Shown one piece after another: positions 35,836 to 45,455 of a stretch of DNA of 64,000 nt. The stretch's first letter is position 1, and each line of letters begins with the position of its first letter. The DNA is taken from NCBI GenBank assembly GCA_947626365.1, contig CANQRW010000001.1, positions 62,001 through 126,000 of the forward strand, read 5' to 3'. The stretch comes from an uncultured Lachnospiraceae bacterium (lineage in GTDB: Bacteria > Bacillota > Clostridia > Lachnospirales > Lachnospiraceae). The notes under the pieces are model-generated. The model made no database searches. It had not been told where the DNA came from and worked only from the letters and a program-made list of their open reading frames with translations. Position numbers and translations under genes: made by a program.

Positions 35836-35954
35836 ATTTCGGGCTGTCTGACCGGAAGGTTATGTGTCGGCTGCCGGATGATTTTGCCAGGCGGCAATGG
35901 TTCTGCCCGTCAGCAGGATTTCAGAAAAGTTTTGAAAGTCAGGAGGTGCTGCGC

Positions 35955-37457
35955 ATGGAATTGGTTCTGGAAAATGCTTGGGCTGTCTGGAGTTGGCTCA
36001 TGGAGCACCTCCTTTATATCAATCTGATCCTGTCAATTGTGATCGTGTTTTTCCAGCGCAGGGATCCCAAGGCTGTGTGGACATGGCTCCTTGCGCTGTA
36101 TTTTGTGCCGATTTTCGGTTTCCTTCTGTATCTGGTGCTGTGTCAGGACTATCGGAAAAGCAAAATGTTCCGGGTTAAGGAAGTGGAAGACCGGCTGTGG
36201 TATTCGGCTAAGATTCAGGAGGAGGCCCTTCAGGGGGCCGTGGACCAGCTGGCGGATTCCAAATGGAGGGATTATGAGGCGCTGGTGGTCTATAATCTGG
36301 AGACGTCGGGAGCCGTACTCACCATGGACAACACGGTAGATATTTTCACGGACGGCCAGGAGAAGTTTGATGATCTGAAGAGGGAACTGGAACTGGCCAG
36401 GCAGTATATTCATATTCAGTATTACATTATTAAAAACGATGAACTGTTTCAGTCTATGATACCGATCCTGAAGAAAAAGGTCCGGGAAGGCGTGGAGGTC
36501 CGCGTGCTGTATGACGGCATGGGAGGCCGGTTCATGCCTGAAAGAGTGTGGAAGGAACTGAGGGAGGCAGGGATTAAGGTGGGAGAATTCTTCCCGGCAA
36601 TCCTGGGCCGTCTTCAGCTGCGTGTCAATTACCGCAATCATCGAAAGATTGTTGTCATTGACGGAAAAATCGGCTACGTAGGAGGATTCAATATCGGCCG
36701 GGAGTATATTTCCCGGGATCCCGGCTTCGGATACTGGCGGGATACCCATTTGAAGATTCAGGGCAGCGCCGTCTACAGCCTGCAGATCCGTTTTGCCCTG
36801 GACTGGAATTACGCGGTGGGAGAGAACCTGTTTAAAGACGGAAAATATTTTGGCATGGTTCCGGAGGATGAAATTCCGAATGTTATGAGGCAGGCTTATG
36901 AAAATCGCAAGGTCATGATTCAGATCATTGCCAGCGGGCCCGATGCCAGCAACCGGCAGATCCGCAATAATTATATGCAGCTTTTTTATCATGCCCGACG
37001 GCATATTTACATTCAGACGCCCTATTTTGTGCCGGATGATGCTGTGCTTTCCGCGTTGAAATTCGCGGCGGAGTCCGGGGTGGACGTGAGGCTGATGATT
37101 CCCTGCAAGCCGGATCATCCTTTTGTCTACTGGGCTACCTATTCGTATGTAGGTGATCTTCTGGCGGCAGGGGCCAGGTGTTACACTTATGAGAACGGAT
37201 TTCTCCACGCCAAGGGCGTCATGGTGGACGGAATGGTCAGCTGTTACGGAACGGCCAATATGGATATCCGCAGTTTTGAATTGAATTTCGAGGTGAATGC
37301 CACGGTTTATGACGAGGAAGTGACCGGACGGCTGGAGGCTGTATTCCTGGAGGATCTGAAGCACTGCCGGGAGGTGACCAGGTCAGCCTATGCTCAGAGG
37401 AATCTGTGGATTCGGATAAAGGAGCAGTGCAGCAGGCTGCTGTCGCCTCTTCTGTGA
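35955..37457 (+). CDS. cls: Cardiolipin synthase
   Basis: A 500-residue membrane enzyme that joins two phosphatidylglycerol molecules to cardiolipin. Two N-terminal membrane segments (about residues 16-34 and 42-62) precede two phospholipase D motifs: NHRKIVVIDG, near GGFNIGREY, and LHAKGVMVDG, near GTANMDIRSFELNFE. ATG 35955 has AGGAGG (35941-35946) upstream and fits the family start; a longer frame from 35862 adds a non-conserved leader. It lies alone between the DUF4250 gene and a small membrane protein gene. Confidence 0.95.
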   Translation: MELVLENAWAVWSWLMEHLLYINLILSIVIVFFQRRDPKAVWTWLLALYFVPIFGFLLYLVLCQDYRKSKMFRVKEVEDRLWYSAKIQEEALQGAVDQLADSKWRDYEALVVYNLETSGAVLTMDNTVDIFTDGQEKFDDLKRELELARQYIHIQYYIIKNDELFQSMIPILKKKVREGVEVRVLYDGMGGRFMPERVWKELREAGIKVGEFFPAILGRLQLRVNYRNHRKIVVIDGKIGYVGGFNIGREYISRDPGFGYWRDTHLKIQGSAVYSLQIRFALDWNYAVGENLFKDGKYFGMVPEDEIPNVMRQAYENRKVMIQIIASGPDASNRQIRNNYMQLFYHARRHIYIQTPYFVPDDAVLSALKFAAESGVDVRLMIPCKPDHPFVYWATYSYVGDLLAAGARCYTYENGFLHAKGVMVDGMVSCYGTANMDIRSFELNFEVNATVYDEEVTGRLEAVFLEDLKHCREVTRSAYAQRNLWIRIKEQCSRLLSPLL

Positions 37458-37572
37458 GCGGTTCCGATCTGAAACCGCCGGGTAAACGGATGCGGAAGGG
37501 AAGCGGCCGAAAGATTCCGCGAAACCGGGAAGATATGTATGACTTGCCGGACGGCGGCGCATACTATCCTCT

Positions 37573-38031
37573 ATGAAGATAACACGATATATTCGGAAAA
37601 CAGGATTTAATTTTTTTAAATGCGGCGTGGCCGGTTGGTGCCTGGAGGTGCTTTTTACTTCCGTGGATTCCATTATGGTGCATGACTGGAGGCTGATGGG
37701 AAGGACGTCCCTTCTCATGTTTCCAATCTACGGCATGGGAGCGCTCCTCGCGCCTATCGGAAGGGGCGTGGACCGATGGCTGCGGACCGACGGGGAAGAG
37801 CTGCTTCGTCCCGCGGACCAGCTGATGCGCCATGGGGTTTTGTATATGGTGCTGATTTTTGCGGCAGAGTACGCATCCGGCTTCTGGCTGCGCAGCAGGG
37901 GCATGTGTCCGTGGGATTATACAGGGCGTCATTCTAATATCAATGGCCTGATCCGGCTGGATTTCGCGCCGCTGTGGTTTGGTACAGGGCTTTTGTTCGA
38001 ACGGATCACCCGGGAAAAATGCGGCGGCTGA
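37573..38031 (+). CDS. Putative ABC-transporter-like membrane protein (CmpB/PF06541 type)
   Basis: A 152-residue membrane protein with three to four hydrophobic segments. The order of motifs (FFKCGVAGWCLEVLF, then R-L-M-G-R-T-S-L-L-M-F-P-I-Y, and a late CPWDYTGRHSNINGLIRLD) fits the family annotated as putative ABC transporter permease CmpB. No ATPase gene is nearby, so a transport role is doubtful; many members sit alone in clostridial genomes. No strong ribosome site is seen, though GCGCATACTATCCTCT precedes the ATG. Confidence 0.75.
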   Translation: MKITRYIRKTGFNFFKCGVAGWCLEVLFTSVDSIMVHDWRLMGRTSLLMFPIYGMGALLAPIGRGVDRWLRTDGEELLRPADQLMRHGVLYMVLIFAAEYASGFWLRSRGMCPWDYTGRHSNINGLIRLDFAPLWFGTGLLFERITREKCGG

Positions 38032-38087
38032 ATGGTCTGAGCCACGACAAAATCGGAGTGAAATCTGACGAAACTCAAGTTTTGGTC

Positions 38088-38115
38088 TTGTATTTTTAAA
38101 AGAACATTGTATAAT
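38088..38115 (+). promoter_or_regulatory. Promoter of the plsC-pheA-DUF815-ppx-ppk operon
   Basis: A perfect TATAAT at 38110-38115 with a weak TTGTAT (38088-38093) 16 bp upstream. Confidence 0.6.
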
Positions 38116-38179
38116 AGCAGTAAAGCCATAGAAGGTAGTGTCTCTATGGCTATTTCTCAAGAAAAGGGTCGTCCGGGGT

Positions 38180-38926
38180 ATGATAAGGTTTGTCATTCTG
38201 TGCGTAATATTAGGTTCTTTTTTAGTGTTCAGCATCCCGATTCTGGTGGTGGAATATTTCCTGGGGAAAAAGTATCCGGACCTGAGGGACCGGTCCAGCC
38301 TGGCCATCGTGAAATTCATGTTTCGCTTGTTTCTGGCGGTTGCCGGGGTACATATTACGGTGAAGGGAATCGAGAATATTCCCCGTGACCGGGCAGTTTT
38401 GTATGTGGGTAATCACAGAAGCTATTTCGATATCCTGGTGGGATATGTGACGGTGCCTACGCTTATGGGCTTTATCGCCAAGAAGGAGATGCAGAGGTAT
38501 CCGTCCCTGTGCCAGTGGATGGAGAATGTCCACTGCCTTTTTCTGGATCGGGAAAATATCCGGGAAGGCTTAAAGACTATTCTTCAGGGCATCGATCAGG
38601 TGAAGTCCGGTATCTCTGTGTGGATCTTCCCGGAGGGAACCAGGAACTGGAACGCGGATATTCTGGATATGCTGCCCTTTAAGGAAGGGAGCTTAAAGAT
38701 TGCGGAGAAGGCCAAAAGTCCGGTCATACCGGTAGCGATCACGGGAACGGCAGAGATTTTTGAGACTCATATGCCGAAGGTGAAGCCGTCTCAGGTGACC
38801 ATTGAGTTTGGGGAGCCCTTTTATATCAGCGATCTGACGAAGGAAGAGAAAAAGTTTGCAGGCAGCTATACTCAGAATAAGATTCTTGAGATGCTGCGCA
38901 AAGAAAAAGAAAGCAGGATGGCATAA
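38180..38926 (+). CDS. plsC: 1-acyl-sn-glycerol-3-phosphate acyltransferase
   Basis: A 248-residue membrane enzyme that acylates lysophosphatidic acid to phosphatidic acid. An N-terminal hydrophobic segment (about residues 3-25) is followed by the acyltransferase motifs NHRSYFDIL (HX4D), the FLDREN block, FPEGTRN and a late P-V-I-P-V-A-I-T-G. The frame is open to a GTG at 38138, but that codon sits right after an in-frame stop and lacks a spaced ribosome site; ATG 38180 is my choice with moderate confidence. Its stop codon abuts the pheA start, so the two are co-transcribed. Confidence 0.9.
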   Translation: MIRFVILCVILGSFLVFSIPILVVEYFLGKKYPDLRDRSSLAIVKFMFRLFLAVAGVHITVKGIENIPRDRAVLYVGNHRSYFDILVGYVTVPTLMGFIAKKEMQRYPSLCQWMENVHCLFLDRENIREGLKTILQGIDQVKSGISVWIFPEGTRNWNADILDMLPFKEGSLKIAEKAKSPVIPVAITGTAEIFETHMPKVKPSQVTIEFGEPFYISDLTKEEKKFAGSYTQNKILEMLRKEKESRMA

Positions 38927-40054
38927 GTGGATTTACAGGAGATTCGGAAAAAATTAGATGAGATAGACAGACAGCTGGTGGAACTGACGGAGCGCCGTCT
39001 TGCCCTGGGCCGCCAGGTGGCAGAGTATAAGATCGGCGTGGGGAAACCGGTGCTTGACAAGGAACGGGAACGGCAGAAGATTGCCGCGGTCCGTGAGCTT
39101 GCGGCCGGAGATTTCAACAAACAGGCGGCGGAAGACATGATCACGCAGATGATCGCCGTGAACCGGAAACTGCAGTACGGGATTCTGGCGGAACGGGGAA
39201 AACAGCCGGATATGGGCTTTCGTCCCGTAGACGCTATTGAGAAAAAGGGCGTCCGTGTGGTCTATCAGGGAGTGGAGGGAGCTTACGCCCACGGCGCGAC
39301 GCTGCAGTATTTTGGGGACGAGGCGGATGCGTTCCATGTGAGGACCTGGGAGGAGGCCATGACGGCAGTAGAACGGGGGGAGGCGGATTACGCGGTGATT
39401 CCCATTGAGAATTCCTCCGCAGGCGCGGTGACGGATAACTTCGACCTGATGATCTCCCATGAGAATGTGATCGTAGCGGAGACATTTCTGCCGGTGAGCC
39501 ATTGCCTTCTGGGACTTCCCGATGCGGAGCTTGCGGACGTAAAGACGGTGTATTCCCATCCCCAGGCTCTGATGCAGTGTTCCAAATATCTGAACAGCCA
39601 TGCCGGCTGGCGTCAGATCAGTGTAGAGAATACGGCGGTGGCGGCCAGGAAAGTGGTGGACGACGGCGACAGGACCCAGGCGGCTGTGGCCAGCCAGGTG
39701 GCCGGGAAACTGTACGGCCTGAAGGAACTGGCCGGATCCATCAATTATAATAAAGAAAATACGACCCGTTTTCTGATTCTGTCCCGGGAGAAGGTTTACC
39801 GCAGGAACGCCGGGAAGGTCAGCATCTGCTTCGAGCTGCCTCATAAGAGCGGCACTCTCTACAATATGCTGGGCAATTTTATCTACAACGGCGTCAATAT
39901 GGTGATGATCGAATCTCGGCCTATCCCCGGAAGAAACTGGGAGTACCGGTTTTTCGTGGATATTGAGGGGAATCTGAGCCAGCCCAATATCCAGAACGCT
40001 CTTCTTGCTGTCTCGGAGGAGGCTGCCAACATGCGGATTCTGGGAAATTACTGA
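38927..40054 (+). CDS. pheA: Bifunctional chorismate mutase/prephenate dehydratase
   Basis: A 375-residue enzyme of phenylalanine synthesis that converts chorismate to phenylpyruvate. An AroQ chorismate mutase domain (about residues 1-85; IRKKLDEIDRQLVELTERR) is followed by a prephenate dehydratase domain (about 105-285; YQGVEGAYA, IPIENSSAGAV, ENTTRFL with the catalytic TRF) and an ACT domain (about 295-370; SICFELPHKSGTLYNML, IESRPIPGRNWEY), where phenylalanine feedback binding occurs (ESRP is conserved). The start is a GTG immediately after the plsC stop; the next Met is too far inside. Confidence 0.96.
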   Translation: MDLQEIRKKLDEIDRQLVELTERRLALGRQVAEYKIGVGKPVLDKERERQKIAAVRELAAGDFNKQAAEDMITQMIAVNRKLQYGILAERGKQPDMGFRPVDAIEKKGVRVVYQGVEGAYAHGATLQYFGDEADAFHVRTWEEAMTAVERGEADYAVIPIENSSAGAVTDNFDLMISHENVIVAETFLPVSHCLLGLPDAELADVKTVYSHPQALMQCSKYLNSHAGWRQISVENTAVAARKVVDDGDRTQAAVASQVAGKLYGLKELAGSINYNKENTTRFLILSREKVYRRNAGKVSICFELPHKSGTLYNMLGNFIYNGVNMVMIESRPIPGRNWEYRFFVDIEGNLSQPNIQNALLAVSEEAANMRILGNY

Positions 40055-40093
40055 GAAAGCGCCGGACGGCGGAATTAAGGAAAGGACATATAC

Positions 40094-41395
40094 ATGGAAT
40101 CTTTGATCCTATATCGGAATTTAACATATCAGAAACTGTTTGACCATATGGAGGAACTGCTGGATGCCGTGCCGGGCGGCAGTGAGAGGCAGCCGGATCC
40201 CTTCGCCTGCGCCAATCAGCTGATCGAACTGGCGTCAGACTATGGATTTGAGGGAAATCTGTGGCACTGCTTCCTGGCATTCTGTCTGGCAGGGCATGAG
40301 AACGCCTACAGTACCGCCTGCGAGATCCGGGGGGATGTGGGAGGAACCTTAAGCCATCTGGCAAACCATGATTTCGGGATTTTTAAGAATCTGTTCGATC
40401 GGGATATCACTGTGCTGGACCGGCCGGCGGCAGGGACAGCCGGACAGAAGGGCATCTGGCATGATCTGGCGGATTACAAACCTGCGGGGGACGGCGGGCA
40501 TATTTTTAATAAGAGAATTCGTGACCGGATCATTGAACTCTCCGTAGCCCTCAGCCAGGCGGCAGACGCGGATGAGTTCCAGGAGGCAGTGGCCCAGTTC
40601 TATCAGGAGTACGGCGTGGGCAAGTACGGCCTGAACAAGGCCTTTCGTGTGGAGGATGAGGGACCGGTGGCCAAGACGGTTCCCATCGTCAACGTGGAGC
40701 ATGTGTATCTGGACGATATTGTGGGATACCAGGCCCAGAAGGATAAGCTGATCGAGAACACGGAAGCGTTCCTGGCGGGGCGGGCGGCCAACAATGTGCT
40801 GCTGTTCGGCGACGCCGGCACCGGAAAATCTTCCTGTATCAAGGCCATTCTGAATAAATATTACGACAGGGGATTGCGGATCATCGAGGTCTACAAGCAT
40901 CAGTTTCACGCCCTGTCCTCCATTCTGGAGCAGGTCCAGGACCGGAACTATAAATTTATCATTTATATGGACGATCTTTCCTTTGAGGAAAGCGAACTGG
41001 AATACAAGTATCTGAAGGCCATTATCGAGGGAGGCCTGGGCAGAAAGCCCAAGAATGTGCTGATCTACGCCACATCCAACCGCCGTCACCTGATCCGTGA
41101 GAAATTCAGCGACAAGCGGGAACTGGACGATGATCTCCACGCCAATGATACGGTTCAGGAGAAGCTGTCTTTAGTTGCCCGGTTCGGCGTCACCATTTAT
41201 TTTGGCCGGCCAGATAAGAAGGAGTTCCAGAATATCGTGAAAGTTCTGGCGGAGCGGTATCATGTGGCCATGCCGGAGGAGGAGCTTCTGGCGGAGGCCA
41301 ACAAGTGGGAGCTGAGCCACGGCGGCCTGTCCGGAAGGACGGCGGCCCAGTTTATCACCTATCTGCTGGGAACCCGGATGATGGACGGAACATGA
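40094..41395 (+). CDS. DUF815 family AAA+ ATPase
   Basis: A 433-residue cytosolic ATPase. The N-terminal 190 residues are helical. The AAA+ part has the Walker A motif GDAGTGKSS, a Walker B-like FIIYMDDLSFE, and an ATSNRRHL sensor-type stretch followed by an arginine-rich segment. This is the DUF815 pattern; its target is unknown. It is placed between pheA and ppx in what appears to be one operon, with gaps of 39 and 68 bp. Whether it is functionally linked to polyphosphate is not known. Confidence 0.88.
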   Translation: MESLILYRNLTYQKLFDHMEELLDAVPGGSERQPDPFACANQLIELASDYGFEGNLWHCFLAFCLAGHENAYSTACEIRGDVGGTLSHLANHDFGIFKNLFDRDITVLDRPAAGTAGQKGIWHDLADYKPAGDGGHIFNKRIRDRIIELSVALSQAADADEFQEAVAQFYQEYGVGKYGLNKAFRVEDEGPVAKTVPIVNVEHVYLDDIVGYQAQKDKLIENTEAFLAGRAANNVLLFGDAGTGKSSCIKAILNKYYDRGLRIIEVYKHQFHALSSILEQVQDRNYKFIIYMDDLSFEESELEYKYLKAIIEGGLGRKPKNVLIYATSNRRHLIREKFSDKRELDDDLHANDTVQEKLSLVARFGVTIYFGRPDKKEFQNIVKVLAERYHVAMPEEELLAEANKWELSHGGLSGRTAAQFITYLLGTRMMDGT

Positions 41396-41463
41396 AGAAA
41401 GAATCAAATACCTGAAATGGGCAGAGAATAGAAAAGGGGTTGTGAGGGAAGGAGGAATGGATT

Positions 41464-42972
41464 ATGGCGAATCATCTGTTTGCGGCTATTGATGTAGGCT
41501 CCTTTGAACTGGAGCTGGGAATCTACGAGATTTCACCGAAGAGCGGGATCCGGCAGATCGATCATCTGCGCCATGTGATCGCCCTGGGAAGAGAAACCTA
41601 CCATACCGGGAAGATCAGCTACCGTCTGGTGGATGAGATGTGCCGGGTGCTGGAGGATTTTTCGAAGGTTATGAAGGGCTACCGGGTGGAAGACTACTGG
41701 GCCTGCGCCACAAGCGCCATGAGGGAGGCAGTCAATAACCAGATCATTCTGGATCAGATCGAGGTGCGGACCGGGATTAAGGTGCAGATCATCAGCAACT
41801 CGGAGCAGCGTTTTCTAAGCTACAAGGCCATCGCCATGAAAGCGTCAGAGTTCGAGAAGATCATCCAGAAGGGTACGGCCATCGCCGACGTGGGCTTCGG
41901 CAGCACCCAGCTGTCGCTGTTTGACAAGGACAGCCTGGTGACCACCCAGAATATCGTCCCGGGCGTCTTAAAGATCCGTGACATCCTTTCCACGATCCAG
42001 GTCAATAAGACCCAGGAGAAATCTGTCGTGGAGGAGATCATAGACCATGAACTGATCAAATTCAAAAAGCTGTATCTGCGGGACCGGGACATCAAGCACC
42101 TGATCGGCGTAGGCGACACTATCATGATCCTTGTGAGAAAAGCGTCGGAAGGGGACGCGCCGGACCGGATGACCAGAGAGCAGTTCAATCAGGTCTATGA
42201 CCAGCTCATGAGCCTGTCGGCATCCCAGATTGAGGATACCTTCGGCGTTAATGAGGGCTTTGCCAGTATCCTGATCCCCAGCGCCATCATTTACAACCGG
42301 ATTCTCCAGATGACCGGGGCGGAGATGGTGTGGACGCCGGGAATCCGGCTGTGCGACGGCGTCGTCACGGAATACGCCCAGCAGAACCGATGGCTGAAAT
42401 TTACACATGATTTTGAGGAGGATATGCTGGCGGCGGCCAGAAACACGGCGAAGCGTTACCGCTGCGGCAATGCCCATGTGCTCTGCGTGGAGAATATGGC
42501 GGCCCGGATGTTCGACGCCATGAAGAAATACCATGGCCTTGCCCAGAGGGACCGGATCCTTCTGCGGATCGCGGCAATCCTCTACGGCTGCGGAAAATAT
42601 GTGACCATGAGAAATTTTGCCGACTGCTCTTACAATATTATCATGTCCACGGAGATCATCGGCCTGTCCCAGAATGAGAGGGAGCTGGTGGCCAACGTGG
42701 TCCGCCACTATCAGGATGAATATGAGTACGATGAGGCGGATATCCGCACTGCCAAGCTGACCGCCATGCTTCGTCTGGCGGTGGCTCTGGACGTCAGCTA
42801 TAAGCAGAAGCTGGCGGGCTGTCGTATGGGCGTGAGAGGCGATAACCTGGTGATCTCCACGGAATATCCGGGAGATCTGAGCCTGGAGGCTATGACGGTG
42901 GGAGTCTGCGCCGGATTTTTTGAAGAGATTTTCGGCATTCAGCCGATGCTGAAACAGAAAAGGAGGGTGTAA
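41464..42972 (+). CDS. ppx: Exopolyphosphatase/guanosine pentaphosphatase (Ppx/GppA) family protein
   Basis: A 502-residue protein. The N-terminal ASKHA-fold domain has AAIDVGSFELELGI as the phosphate-1 loop and ADVGFGSTQLSLF as the second loop; the C-terminal part is helical and HD-like (ILYGCGKYV, IIMSTEIIGLS). Ppx/GppA enzymes release phosphate from polyphosphate or from pppGpp. The direct link to ppk (stop and start 3 bp apart) points to a polyphosphate role. In the first loop Phe-Glu-Leu-Glu replaces the usual Asn-Ser-hydrophobic pattern, typical of a clostridial subgroup. ATG 41464 follows GGAAGGAGG. Confidence 0.88.
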   Translation: MANHLFAAIDVGSFELELGIYEISPKSGIRQIDHLRHVIALGRETYHTGKISYRLVDEMCRVLEDFSKVMKGYRVEDYWACATSAMREAVNNQIILDQIEVRTGIKVQIISNSEQRFLSYKAIAMKASEFEKIIQKGTAIADVGFGSTQLSLFDKDSLVTTQNIVPGVLKIRDILSTIQVNKTQEKSVVEEIIDHELIKFKKLYLRDRDIKHLIGVGDTIMILVRKASEGDAPDRMTREQFNQVYDQLMSLSASQIEDTFGVNEGFASILIPSAIIYNRILQMTGAEMVWTPGIRLCDGVVTEYAQQNRWLKFTHDFEEDMLAAARNTAKRYRCGNAHVLCVENMAARMFDAMKKYHGLAQRDRILLRIAAILYGCGKYVTMRNFADCSYNIIMSTEIIGLSQNERELVANVVRHYQDEYEYDEADIRTAKLTAMLRLAVALDVSYKQKLAGCRMGVRGDNLVISTEYPGDLSLEAMTVGVCAGFFEEIFGIQPMLKQKRRV

Positions 42973-42975
42973 GCT

Positions 42976-45111
42976 ATGGCAGAGATTGACGCGCGGTTTG
43001 TACAGCCGGAGAATTTTGTGAATCGTGAGCTGAGCTGGCTGGAATTTGACTACCGGATTCTGGAGGAGGCCAGAGACAAGACCATTCCTTTGTTTGAACG
43101 GCTGAAATTCCTGAGCATCACAGCTTCCAACCTGGATGAGTTCTTCATGGTCCGCGTGGCTTCCCTGAAGGATATGGTCCACGCGGGCTATACCAAGCCG
43201 GACATGGCGGGGCTGAAGCCGGAGGAGCAGCTTGCGAAAATCGGAGAGAAGACCCACGATCTGGTTAATCTCCAGTATTCTACCTACACCCGGTCCCTGG
43301 TGCCTGCCCTGAAGCAGAACGGCCTGCGCATCGTGGGAAAGCATGAAGATCTGACGGAGGCGGAAGGAGCTTGGGTGGACAAATTCTTTCAGGACAACGT
43401 GTATCCGGTGCTGACGCCCATGGCGGTGGATTCCTCACGGCCGTTTCCGCTGATATACAATAAGTCGCTGAATATCGCCGCCCTGATCCGCAAAAAGGAC
43501 GGGGAGGGGGAGATTGATTTCGCCATGGTGCGGGTGCCGGCGGTTCTTCCCAGAATTGTCGAGATTCCCGTCAGCGAAGAGCGCGTGGTGATTCTTCTGG
43601 AGGAGATCATTGAGAGAAATCTGCCGGCGCTGTTCTCTAACTGCGATATCATCGCTGCCCATCCTTTCCGCATTATGAGAAACGCGGACCTGTCCATCGA
43701 CGAGGAGGAGGCGGAAGATCTGCTGAAAGAGATTGAGAAGCTTTTGAAGCGCCGTCAGTGGGGCGAGGCAATCCGTCTGGAGATTGAGGACAATACGGAT
43801 AAGCGGATCCTGAAACGGCTGAAGAAGGAGCTGAAGATTCAGAATCCGGATATCTATCAGGTGAACGGCCCTCTGGATCTGACGTTCCTCATGAAAATGT
43901 ACGGGTTGCCGGACTTCGATCATCTGAAAGTGAAGCCGTACCATCCCCAGCCCAACCCGGCGTTTATGAACGATGATGATATCTTCGCCAATATCCGGAA
44001 GGGCGATATCCTGCTGCATCATCCTTACGAGTCCTTTGATCCGGTGGTGAAATTTATTCAGACCGCGGCCAGAGATCCGGAAGTGCTGGCCATCAAGCAG
44101 ACGCTGTACCGGGTCAGCGGCAACTCGCCTATTGTGGCGGCCCTGGCCGCCGCCGCCGACAACGGCAAGCAGGTGTCAGTGCTGGTGGAGCTGAAGGCTC
44201 GTTTTGACGAGGAGAACAATATCAACTGGGCCAAGATGCTTGAGAAAGCCGGCTGCCACGTGATCTACGGCCTGGTAGGCTTAAAGACCCACTCCAAGAT
44301 TACTCTTGTGGTCCGCCAGGAGGAGGACGGCATCCGCCGCTATGTCCATCTGGGCACCGGCAACTATAACGATTCCACGGCCAAGCTGTATACTGACTGC
44401 GGGCTTCTTACCTGCCATCCCCAGATTGGCGAGGATGCTACGGCAGTCTTCAATATGCTGTCCGGATATTCGGAGCCCCTTCACTGGAACCATCTGGTGG
44501 TGGCGCCCATCTGGCTGAGAAAGCGTTTCATCCGCTTGATCGAGCGGGAAGCCCATCATGCCAGCACCGGCCGGCCGGCCAGGATCATCGCCAAGGTCAA
44601 TTCTCTATGCGACAGGGACATCATCGCCAAGCTTTATGAGGCTTCCTGCGCCGGAGTGAAGATCGATCTGATCGTCCGCGGCATCTGCGGCCTTCGCGCC
44701 GGGGTGCCGGGGCTCAGTGAGAACATTACGGTCCGCTCCATCGTGGGCAATTTCCTGGAGCACTGCCGTATCTTCTATTTCGAGAACAACGGCATGCCGG
44801 AGTATTACATGGGAAGCGCCGACTGGATGCCCAGAAATCTGGACCGCCGTGTGGAGATCGTGTTCCCCATTCTGGATGTGGAGCTGCAGCAGAAGGCCAT
44901 GCACATTCTGGAGGTGCAGCTGGAGGATAACCTGAAGGCCCATATCCTGCAGCCGGACGGCAGCTATGTGAAGGTGGACCGCCGGGGCAAGATGCCTGTG
45001 GGGGCCCAGGATACCTTTTGCGGCGAGGCGGTGCTGGCCGCCAAGAAGGTGGAGGATCTGAAAGATCCGGTGAACACCCGGGTGTTCGTGCCGGTGGAGA
45101 GCCCGAATTAG
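42976..45111 (+). CDS. ppk1: Polyphosphate kinase 1
   Basis: A 711-residue enzyme that builds polyphosphate from ATP at the inner membrane face. Family hallmarks are the N-terminal FVNRELSWLEFDYRIL, the middle H-P-Y-E-S-F-D-P-V-V block, KQTLYRVSGNSP, and YVHLGTGNYND with the catalytic His at residue 458 (the phosphorylated histidine). The last two domains are phospholipase D-like (RARF/ELKARFDEENN, GLKTHSK). Length is typical. It follows ppx and is the last gene of the operon; a long hairpin terminator lies 16 bp downstream. Confidence 0.97.
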   Translation: MAEIDARFVQPENFVNRELSWLEFDYRILEEARDKTIPLFERLKFLSITASNLDEFFMVRVASLKDMVHAGYTKPDMAGLKPEEQLAKIGEKTHDLVNLQYSTYTRSLVPALKQNGLRIVGKHEDLTEAEGAWVDKFFQDNVYPVLTPMAVDSSRPFPLIYNKSLNIAALIRKKDGEGEIDFAMVRVPAVLPRIVEIPVSEERVVILLEEIIERNLPALFSNCDIIAAHPFRIMRNADLSIDEEEAEDLLKEIEKLLKRRQWGEAIRLEIEDNTDKRILKRLKKELKIQNPDIYQVNGPLDLTFLMKMYGLPDFDHLKVKPYHPQPNPAFMNDDDIFANIRKGDILLHHPYESFDPVVKFIQTAARDPEVLAIKQTLYRVSGNSPIVAALAAAADNGKQVSVLVELKARFDEENNINWAKMLEKAGCHVIYGLVGLKTHSKITLVVRQEEDGIRRYVHLGTGNYNDSTAKLYTDCGLLTCHPQIGEDATAVFNMLSGYSEPLHWNHLVVAPIWLRKRFIRLIEREAHHASTGRPARIIAKVNSLCDRDIIAKLYEASCAGVKIDLIVRGICGLRAGVPGLSENITVRSIVGNFLEHCRIFYFENNGMPEYYMGSADWMPRNLDRRVEIVFPILDVELQQKAMHILEVQLEDNLKAHILQPDGSYVKVDRRGKMPVGAQDTFCGEAVLAAKKVEDLKDPVNTRVFVPVESPN

Positions 45112-45126
45112 ACTGTGATTCAGACA

Positions 45127-45199
45127 ACAGGAGCTGTTGCGGAATGCTGCAGTGGATATTCAAAATTTCACTGCAATTTTGCGATAGCCCCTGTTTTTC
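45127..45199 (+). terminator. Operon terminator after ppk1
   Basis: ACAGGAGCTGTTGC (45127-45140) pairs with GCGATAGCCCCTGT (45181-45194) apart from one mismatch, and an inner TGCAGTG/CACTGCA stem forms inside. The hairpin ends in TTTTTCTT. The 344-bp gap to the next gene holds this terminator, the promoter of the VanR-like gene and otherwise nothing recognisable. Confidence 0.75.
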
Positions 45200-45339
45200 T
45201 TGATACACGATTAAACGTGAGATAGCTTCGAAGAGAACTCGGAGGAAAGGACTGGAAACGGTTTTGAAGGAATCTTCCATTTCAGGAAAATACTTTAAAA
45301 GATTGGTAATGAAAATGTAAGGCAAAATCCTGCATGATG

Positions 45340-45348
45340 TGCTATAAT
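45340..45348 (+). promoter_or_regulatory. Extended -10 promoter of the VanRS-ABC operon
   Basis: TGCTATAAT (TG extension plus perfect TATAAT), 107 bp before the regulator start. No good -35 box is present, which would suit an activator-dependent promoter. Confidence 0.6.
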
Positions 45349-45455
45349 GAACTTGGAATTTATGAGCTGAAAATTGTGAAATTCCATTTTCATACAACAA
45401 TCCGCGCCGCGAGGCATATGAAAAAAGCAGGAACGAAAAACAAAGGAGGAGCCCT

